Assembly (NCBI GenBank): GCA_050942695.1
Contig: JBMNNU010000248.1
Coordinates: 1 to 5,036, forward strand
Direction of reading: 5' to 3'
DNA from: JBMNNU01 sp050942695
GTDB lineage: Bacteria; Chloroflexota; UBA6077
Length of the DNA: 5,036 nucleotides
Of the stretch, positions 1-5,036 are shown one piece after another; position 1 is the first letter of the stretch; every line of letters starts with the position of its first letter. The position numbers and the translations under genes are program-made. Below the pieces are notes generated by a model, which made no database searches, was not told the origin of the DNA, and was given only the letters and a program-made list of their open reading frames with translations.

Positions 1-2070
<2,070 letters not shown>

Positions 2071-2077
2071 CGCCTTG

Positions 2078-2083
2078 CCCTCT
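2078..2083 (-). promoter_or_regulatory. clpB ribosome binding site
   Basis: AGAGGG on the minus strand lies 7 nt before the clpB ATG at 2070 and fixes that start. It directly follows the palindromic element in the hspR-clpB gap. Confidence 0.6.
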
Positions 2084-2091
2084 TAAATCTC

Positions 2092-2234
2092 CCTCTCCCT
2101 CAGGGAGAGGTCGGGGTGAGGTGAGATCACAGGAAACCAAGTGCGCCCTCACCCCGTGACGCTGCGCTCGCTCGCGTCACGCCTCTCCCACTGCAGTGTG
2201 AGAGGGGACTTGACGTCTCCCACTGCGGTGGAGA
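2092..2234. repeat. Nested palindromic intergenic element between hspR and clpB
   Basis: Nearly all of the hspR-clpB gap consists of inverted repeats. Plus-strand arms seen: CCTCTCCCT/AGGGAGAGG around one base (2092-2110); CGGGGTGAGG (2112-2121) with CCTCACCCCG (2147-2156); CGTGACGC (2155-2162) with GCGTCACG (2174-2181); a 24-bp palindrome centred on TGCA with one mismatched pair (2182-2205); and a bulged copy of that last unit (2216-2234). TCTCCCACTGC occurs twice, 32 bp apart (2184 and 2216). GGGAGAGG at 2103-2110 can also pair with CCTCTCCC at 2182-2189, so the whole can fold as a branched cruciform. No T-run follows any stem in either direction, so it does not look like a standard terminator. 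It resembles dispersed REP- or MITE-like intergenic repeats, but copy number cannot be judged from one window. Confidence 0.7.
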
Positions 2235-2251
2235 TGTAACTGAACCGTTTA

Positions 2252-2608
2252 TTAAACATCCCCTAGCATCGCCCTTAGACGGCGTATCTCCGCTTCGTAC
2301 TCCTGTTTCATCTCTTCCATCTGGCGCTCCATCTCCGCGATCCTATCGGTCATGTTGAGGATCACATCGACGCCGGCCAGGTTGACTCCCAACTCGTCGA
2401 CGAGTCGCCTGATCTGCTGCGCCCGCTGGATATCTCTCATAGAGTAGAGCCGGATGTTGCCGCGAGACCGGCCGGGCTCGAGCAGCCCCAAACGTTCGTA
2501 ATAGCGCAGCGTCTGCTGGTGCACGTTCACTAGCTTCGCGGCGATGCTTATCACGAAACAGGGCTCGTGCTCGGCGCTGTTGGTTTCTTCATCTCGTCTC
2601 AAGCTCAT
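2252..2608 (-). CDS. hspR: HspR-type heat-shock repressor (MerR family)
   Basis: This is a 118-residue transcriptional repressor. The MerR-type winged helix-turn-helix begins at about residue 18, with VISIAAKL then QQTLRYYERLGLL (about 19-43). The wing RGNIRLYS is at 49-56, and the HspR-characteristic NLAGV is at 76-80 after DELG. The C-terminal third (about 85-115) is a charged coiled coil typical of MerR dimerisation. There is one cysteine (Cys17) and no metal- or drug-binding C-terminal domain, which separates it from metal and efflux MerR regulators. In characterised bacteria HspR binds HAIR inverted repeats and uses DnaK as co-repressor. The gene starts 5 bp after the dnaJ stop, and its likely Shine-Dalgarno GAGG sits inside the end of dnaJ, so the two are co-transcribed and perhaps translationally coupled. 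A matching HAIR site in front of dnaJ (3597-3617) implies autoregulation. Confidence 0.93.
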   Translation of the reverse strand: MSLRRDEETNSAEHEPCFVISIAAKLVNVHQQTLRYYERLGLLEPGRSRGNIRLYSMRDIQRAQQIRRLVDELGVNLAGVDVILNMTDRIAEMERQMEEMKQEYEAEIRRLRAMLGDV

Positions 2609-2613
2609 CGTCT

Positions 2614-3567
2614 CTACGACCTCAACTTTGCTAGCTCCTGGAATAGCTCCTTCTCACGTTTACTGAGATTTGTGGGCAGCACCGCTTTGACCTTAGCGTA
2701 GAGGTCTCCGCGCGTGCCACCCTGGAGCCTGGGCATGCCTTGCCCTCCCAGGCGGAATTGTCTGGCATTTTGAGTCTCGGGCGGGATCTTAAGCGCTAGT
2801 TTGCTCCCCTTGGGTGTTGGCACATGAATCTCGCCGCCCAACATCAGCAGATGCAAGGGGACCGGAACCTCGACGTATAGGTCGTCACCTTTTCGTTCGA
2901 AAGTGGGGTCGGGCCGTACGCTGATGACGAGGTAGAGATCGCCCTTGGGACCACCCCCTATGCCGGCCCCCCCCTCCCCTGCGATTCGCACACGAGAGCC
3001 ATCCTTCACACCCGCTGGGATCTTGACCTCCAAGCGGCGGTTTACCGGCCCTTCGATGTGAAGGACTCGAGTAGTGCCTGAGTAGGCCTCCATCAGGCTC
3101 ACGTCGATGGGGTGCTCGACATCTTGCCCACGCATTGGCTGAGTCCGTGTCCGCCAACCGCTTCGACCGCCTCCTGCTCCTCGTAGGATTTCCTCTAGGA
3201 TGTCTGAGAATCCACCGAAGCCGTGTGTGGAGTCGCCGAATCCGCCTTGAGAGCTCCATGAGAAGCCGCCGTTGCCGCTTCGGAATGCATCGGGATCGAA
3301 CCCGGCCCTCCTGGCCGCCTCTTCTTGAGCCTCGCGCATCTGCCAATCGTGCCCGAAGCGATCGTATTTGGCGCGCTTGTCTTTGTCGGAGAGCACCTCG
3401 TAGGCCTCGCCGATCTCCTTGAACCGGACCTCTGCGGTCTTGTCGTTCGGATTCAGATCTGGATGGTACTTACGGGCAAGCTTGCGGTAAGCCGCCCGGA
3501 TCTCCTTCTCGGATGCTTTGCGCCCGACACCCAGAATATCGTAGTAATCTCGCTTGGCTGTTGCCAT
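2614..3567 (-). CDS. cbpA: Type-B J-domain co-chaperone (DnaJ/CbpA-like), cysteine-free
   Basis: This J-protein stimulates DnaK ATPase and delivers clients; it acts in the cytoplasm. The 317 residues comprise a J domain (about 6-72) with the essential HPD at 35-37 and the YDRFG end at 68-72. A Gly/Phe-rich linker follows (about 90-137), then two beta-sandwich substrate-binding domains (about 147-222 and 223-300) with typical motifs such as RGQDVEHPIDVSLMEAYSG, IPAGVKDGSRVRIAGEG and KGDLYLVI, and a short C-terminal dimerisation tail. There is no CxxCxGxG zinc finger; in fact there is no cysteine at all, so it is the CbpA/DnaJ2 type rather than canonical DnaJ. Length fits that class. The ATG at 3567 follows a strong GAGGTG Shine-Dalgarno. 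It is the first gene of an operon with hspR, an arrangement also known in Helicobacter and Campylobacter (cbpA-hspR). No dnaK or grpE is in the window. The symbol could equally be dnaJ. Confidence 0.95.
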   Translation of the reverse strand: MATAKRDYYDILGVGRKASEKEIRAAYRKLARKYHPDLNPNDKTAEVRFKEIGEAYEVLSDKDKRAKYDRFGHDWQMREAQEEAARRAGFDPDAFRSGNGGFSWSSQGGFGDSTHGFGGFSDILEEILRGAGGGRSGWRTRTQPMRGQDVEHPIDVSLMEAYSGTTRVLHIEGPVNRRLEVKIPAGVKDGSRVRIAGEGGAGIGGGPKGDLYLVISVRPDPTFERKGDDLYVEVPVPLHLLMLGGEIHVPTPKGSKLALKIPPETQNARQFRLGGQGMPRLQGGTRGDLYAKVKAVLPTNLSKREKELFQELAKLRS

Positions 3568-3572
3568 CTGAC

Positions 3573-3578
3573 CACCTC
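3573..3578 (-). promoter_or_regulatory. dnaJ/cbpA ribosome binding site in a very short leader
   Basis: GAGGTG on the minus strand ends 5 nt before the ATG at 3567. The predicted transcription start (about 3580-3581) leaves a leader of only 13-14 nt, nearly all of it Shine-Dalgarno, so control at this gene is expected at transcription rather than by leader structure. Confidence 0.7.
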
Positions 3579-3587
3579 TTCCGCGAA

Positions 3588-3616
3588 ATTATACGACTTG
3601 AGCCCTCTATTGTCAA
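3588..3616 (-). promoter_or_regulatory. Consensus housekeeping-sigma promoter for dnaJ-hspR(-clpB)
   Basis: On the minus strand TTGACA (3616-3611) and TATAAT (3593-3588) are separated by exactly 17 bp. Both hexamers and the spacer are a perfect match to the sigma-70/SigA consensus. Such a strong promoter in front of a chaperone operon makes sense if it is held down by a repressor, and the overlapping inverted repeat at 3597-3617 is the likely site. The expected start is near 3580-3581. Confidence 0.88.
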
Positions 3617-3617
3617 G
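3597..3617. promoter_or_regulatory. HAIR-type operator for HspR, overlapping the dnaJ -35 box and spacer
   Basis: CTTGA (3597-3601), 11 bp, then TCAAG (3613-3617) is a perfect 5-bp inverted repeat with the geometry of the known HAIR consensus CTTGAGT-N7-ACTCAAG. Over the full 14 consensus positions, 11 match. It covers the -35 hexamer and most of the spacer of the dnaJ promoter, so bound HspR would block RNA polymerase. The repressor gene itself is the second gene of the controlled operon. Confidence 0.8.
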
Positions 3618-3618
3618 G

Positions 3619-3649
3619 TTGATGTCATCAAATCTATCAGAATTTGATA
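3619..3649. repeat. Overlapping inverted repeats between the divergent promoters
   Basis: TTGATG-T-CATCAA (3619-3631) is a 13-bp palindrome with 6-bp arms. TATCA-N5-TGATA (3635-3649) is a second one. ATCAAAT (3627-3633) and ATTTGAT (3642-3648) form a third pairing that bridges the two. They lie upstream of both -35 boxes, where an activator or second repressor could bind. They do not match HAIR spacing and I cannot assign a regulator. Confidence 0.5.
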
Positions 3650-3663
3650 AGAACGCGCTCAAA
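3643..3663. promoter_or_regulatory. Degenerate HAIR-like site next to the hsp20 promoter
   Basis: TTTGA (3643-3647), 11 bp, TCAAA (3659-3663) has the same 21-bp geometry as the HAIR site at 3597-3617, with one symmetrical change in each outer base; 9 of 14 HAIR consensus positions match. It ends 4 bp before the hsp20 -35 box. It could be a weaker HspR site that places hsp20 in the same regulon, or a chance match in AT-rich DNA. Confidence 0.4.
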
Positions 3664-3667
3664 GTAC

Positions 3668-3696
3668 TTGACATTTAAGCTAGCATGGAGTATGTT
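3668..3696 (+). promoter_or_regulatory. hsp20 promoter
   Basis: TTGACA (3668-3673) and TATGTT (3691-3696) are separated by 17 bp, with a perfect -35 and a 4/6 -10 match to the sigma-70/SigA consensus. The expected start near 3703 gives a leader of about 80 nt before the hsp20 ATG. An 8-bp palindrome AAGTACTT (3662-3669) overlaps the start of the -35 box. No CIRCE element is present. Confidence 0.7.
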
Positions 3697-3713
3697 ACAG
3701 ACGCATCAAGAAA

Positions 3714-3774
3714 GGAGCTAAAAAGCTCTGAAGGCGGCCACCGGTGGCCGCCGCAAACAATCCGTTTTGACGGA
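3714..3774 (+). promoter_or_regulatory. Structured hsp20 5' leader: two hairpins and a weak third next to the ribosome binding site
   Basis: The predicted leader can form a first hairpin GGAGCU-AAAA-AGCUCU (3714-3729, one G-U pair). A second comes from the perfect 20-bp palindrome at 3733-3752 (8-bp GC-rich stem with a CCGG loop). A weak third, UCCG-UUUUGA-CGGA (3761-3774), has a 3' arm that overlaps the first bases of the Shine-Dalgarno. There is no U-run, so it is not an obvious attenuator. Possible roles are mRNA protection or temperature-sensitive translation, as in other small heat-shock mRNAs, but the last stem is short and no known thermometer class is matched. Confidence 0.55.
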
Positions 3775-3777
3775 GGT
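3772..3777 (+). promoter_or_regulatory. hsp20 ribosome binding site
   Basis: GGAGGT lies 8 nt before the ATG at 3786 and is a near-ideal Shine-Dalgarno, fixing the start. Its first two or three bases can pair with TCCG at 3761-3764. Confidence 0.85.
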
Positions 3778-3785
3778 AGGTTGAA

Positions 3786-4238
3786 ATGGCGATTGTTAGA
3801 TGGTCTCCTGCGCGCGAGCTGTTGTCGCTGCAGAATCAGATGGATCGGTTGTGGGAGGATGCTTTCGGGAGTAGCTGGATGCGGCGCCCTCTGACCTGGA
3901 ACGGTACGGTCGATGGGTTCCCTATGGACGTCTACCAGACGGACAAAGAGTATGTGGTGAAAGCATCTCTGCCCGGCGTCAAGCCTGAGGACATCGATGT
4001 GAACATCGTCGGGGAGACGCTGAACATCAAGGCTGAAATCAAAGAAGAGAAAGATGTAAAGGAGGAGAACTGGCTGCTGAAGGAGAGTCGGGTGAGCAGC
4101 TTTGCCCGTTCTATTACCCTGCCAAGCGAGGTACAGGCGGACAAGGTGGAGGCCACCATGGAGAACGGCATACTCAAGCTCAAACTCCCCAAGGCAGAGG
4201 CAGTGGTGCCCAAGACCATCAAGGTGAAATCTGCTTAG
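3786..4238 (+). CDS. hsp20: Small heat-shock protein, Hsp20/alpha-crystallin family
   Basis: This is an ATP-independent holdase that forms oligomers, binds unfolding proteins in the cytoplasm and keeps them accessible to DnaK/ClpB. The 150 residues fit the bacterial class-A size. The N-terminal arm (about 1-43) carries the common WSPARELLSLQNQMDRLWED segment. The alpha-crystallin domain runs from PMDVYQTDKEYVVKASLPGVKPEDIDV (starting at 46) to about 136, with the conserved A-x-x-x-N-G-I-L at 123-130. The C-terminal tail carries the I-x-V anchoring motif (Ile145-Lys-Val147). The usual glycine in the E-R-x-x-G-x-F loop is replaced by serine (ESRVSSFAR, 100-108), a mild deviation. The gene is monocistronic: own promoter upstream and a strong terminator 16 bp after the stop. 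It is divergent from dnaJ-hspR and shares its control region, so joint heat-shock control is likely. Confidence 0.96.
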   Translation: MAIVRWSPARELLSLQNQMDRLWEDAFGSSWMRRPLTWNGTVDGFPMDVYQTDKEYVVKASLPGVKPEDIDVNIVGETLNIKAEIKEEKDVKEENWLLKESRVSSFARSITLPSEVQADKVEATMENGILKLKLPKAEAVVPKTIKVKSA

Positions 4239-4254
4239 CCAAGATTACCTGAAA

Positions 4255-4296
4255 CCAGGCCGCCACGGCCCAAGCCGTGGCGGCCTGGCCTTTTTT
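4255..4296 (+). terminator. Strong rho-independent terminator of hsp20
   Basis: A perfect 15-bp GC-rich stem (4255-4269 with 4274-4288) closes a CCAA loop and is followed after CC by six T (4291-4296). It starts 16 bp after the hsp20 stop codon. It should end the hsp20 transcript and separate it from the downstream membrane-protein gene. Confidence 0.96.
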
Positions 4297-4542
4297 AGCT
4301 ACATAGCGGTTCATCCGGCAATTCCATACAATGTAGCCGCAGGCTATAGACTGCGCGGCTCCACGTCGTGAGCCGCAAAGGGGTCCCGCTTCTGTATGTC
4401 GTTGAGGCGCAGCCTCCGAGCCAGTAAACTTCTACAACAACCGTATTGCTGCTACCCTGAACCTAACCCTGCTGTTCCATTTTTCTCTGTATTAGGATTC
4501 TGGAAATTGATCGGCCTTTCGCTTCCAGATCAGAGGGCTGAA
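4297..4542. other. Intergenic stretch with several short hairpins, no confident gene
   Basis: Between the hsp20 terminator and the next likely start I see inverted repeats but no convincing gene. They are TAGCC-GCA-GGCTA (4334-4346); GCGGCT/AGCCGC (4355-4360 with 4371-4376), extended by an inner CAC/GTG after one bulged base; and GAGGC-GCA-GCCTC (4404-4416). AGCCGCAG (4335-4342) can alternatively pair with CTGC-gc-GGCT (4351-4360). None is followed by a T-run. The pattern looks like a decayed dispersed palindromic repeat. The frame of the downstream membrane protein stays open back to 4372, so part of this stretch could be coding if an upstream start is used. No clear promoter was found. Confidence 0.5.
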
Positions 4543-5036
4543 GTGCGTCCGTTTGTCCTTTTTAAGAAGATAGGGAACTTTTTACCGGTAACACTGATCG
4601 CTGCATCGTCGCTCGCGGCTGCTTTGCTTGCCCCCGCCTCCAGCTTCGGCGCTAGCTCCCCCCTCTCTTGGGGAACTGATGGGGTGCTGTCGCTTATCAT
4701 TTGGTGGGCAGCACTCGCCGGGTGGGCGTTGATCTTCGCCGCGCTGCTCAAGCGATTGTATCGCCTTTCGCAACGTTGTTCGCTCTACCTGGCTGCCGGT
4801 TGTCACCTTCCCCTGTTACTCTGCCTCTTTCTTCTGGCAGCCATCTACCAGGGCAACGATGCCGGGCAGTTGTATCTCTCCGATCAGGTAGGCCGCAAGC
4901 TTTTCCAGCCGCTAGCGAGGGATTTTGTGCTGTTTGCCCCTCTAGCACTGCAAGCCGTCGCGCTGTTGGCTTACGGTTGGCGCACCCTGGCGGGGGAGTC
5001 GATTTTAATCTTCCTGCTGGGGGCGTCGATCATCCT
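4543..5036 (+). CDS. Unidentified multi-spanning membrane protein, 3' end beyond the window
   Basis: I do not recognise the family. The frame is open from 4372 to the right edge. I prefer the GTG at 4543 because AGAGGG (4532-4537) lies 5 nt upstream and the hydrophobic sequence begins at once. Alternatives are TTG 4507 (AGGA 9 nt before) and ATG 4396 (AAAGGGG 12 nt before), which would add a polar, palindrome-derived N-terminus. In the 164 codons visible, hydrophobic segments lie at about 13-31 (signal-like or first span), 47-69 (with WWAALAGW), 80-102, 127-147 and from 153 to the edge. Basic residues KRLYRLSQR follow the second. The short loop at about 103-126 (QGNDAGQLYLSDQVGRK) is polar. 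The composition (Leu/Ala rich, Trp pairs) could suit a transporter, glycosyltransferase or polymerase-type membrane protein, but no motif decides. Its link to the chaperone genes is doubtful because a terminator intervenes. Confidence 0.65.
   Translation, partial: MRPFVLFKKIGNFLPVTLIAASSLAAALLAPASSFGASSPLSWGTDGVLSLIIWWAALAGWALIFAALLKRLYRLSQRCSLYLAAGCHLPLLLCLFLLAAIYQGNDAGQLYLSDQVGRKLFQPLARDFVLFAPLALQAVALLAYGWRTLAGESILIFLLGASII

Noticed and set aside
2182..2205. 24-bp near-palindrome as a terminator after hspR
   Set aside because: No T-run follows on either strand, so intrinsic termination is not supported.
2071..2251. Separate promoter or HAIR site for clpB
   Set aside because: Only a CTTGA half-site at 2209-2213 without the partner at the right distance, and no credible -35/-10 pair on the minus strand.
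2885..3678. Additional open frames on both strands over dnaJ and its upstream region
   Set aside because: They overlap the well-supported J-protein in other frames or cross its promoter and operator; compositions are arginine/serine rich and shadow-like.
3761..3777. FourU-type RNA thermometer at the hsp20 ribosome binding site
   Set aside because: TTTT at 3765-3768 is too close to GGAGGT (3772-3777) to pair with it in the usual fourU manner; only a 4-bp stem with UCCG is possible.
3568..3785. CIRCE element (HrcA operator)
   Set aside because: No TTAGCACTC-N9-GAGTGCTAA or close variant in the divergent control region.
3685..4222. Frames overlapping hsp20 (plus 3685-3894 and minus 3932-4222)
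   Set aside because: The Hsp20 frame has a strong Shine-Dalgarno and full alpha-crystallin domain; the others have neither and the first spans the leader hairpins.
4396..4542. ATG at 4396 as start of the membrane-protein gene
   Set aside because: In frame, but its Shine-Dalgarno is distant (12 nt), it lies within the hairpin cluster and it adds a polar, basic N-terminus unlike the rest. Kept only as an alternative.
4530..4948. Three overlapping minus-strand frames opposite the membrane-protein gene
   Set aside because: Low-complexity, polar products without motifs, overlapping each other in different frames; the plus-strand frame gives clean transmembrane segments.

Overview
This window is a bacterial heat-shock (protein quality-control) locus followed by the start of an unrelated or unrecognised membrane-protein gene. 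It reads as roughly mid-50s %GC by eye. The HspR-type MerR repressor with its HAIR operator, a cysteine-free CbpA-like DnaJ and ClpB fit several phyla (Actinomycetota, Chloroflexota, Deinococcota, Campylobacterota). The mix of features, together with GC-rich palindromic intergenic repeats, makes me lean towards Chloroflexota or a relative, but this is an inference, not a proof.

Layout. The minus strand carries three genes read leftwards from a promoter near 3590: a type-B dnaJ/cbpA (3567-2614), hspR (2608-2252, only 5 bp downstream) and clpB (2070 to the left edge, cut off inside the second AAA+ domain). A 181-bp gap between hspR and clpB holds a nested palindromic element. The plus strand carries a divergent small heat-shock protein gene (hsp20, 3786-4238) closed by a very strong rho-independent terminator (4255-4296). 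After that comes about 250 bp of intergenic DNA with several short hairpins. It is followed by an open frame, beginning at about 4543, for a multi-spanning membrane protein that runs off the right edge.

Regulation. The 218 bp between dnaJ and hsp20 is the most informative non-coding part. On the minus strand it has a perfect consensus promoter (TTGACA-N17-TATAAT). A HAIR-type inverted repeat (CTTGA-N11-TCAAG) lies over its -35 box and spacer, as expected if HspR represses its own operon. On the plus strand there is a TTGACA-N17-TATGTT promoter for hsp20. A weaker site with the same geometry (TTTGA-N11-TCAAA) ends 4 bp upstream of its -35 box. Two further inverted repeats sit between these sites. 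The predicted hsp20 leader (about 80 nt) contains a chain of hairpins, including a perfect 20-bp palindrome, just before a strong ribosome binding site.

How it works together. Hsp20 holds unfolding proteins, the J-protein delivers clients to DnaK (not encoded here) and ClpB pulls aggregates apart. HspR is expected to shut the set off when chaperone capacity is restored. I see no clear evidence of a wholly new system. The items most worth checking are the layout of the divergent operator region, the structured hsp20 leader, the palindromic element before clpB and the unidentified membrane protein.
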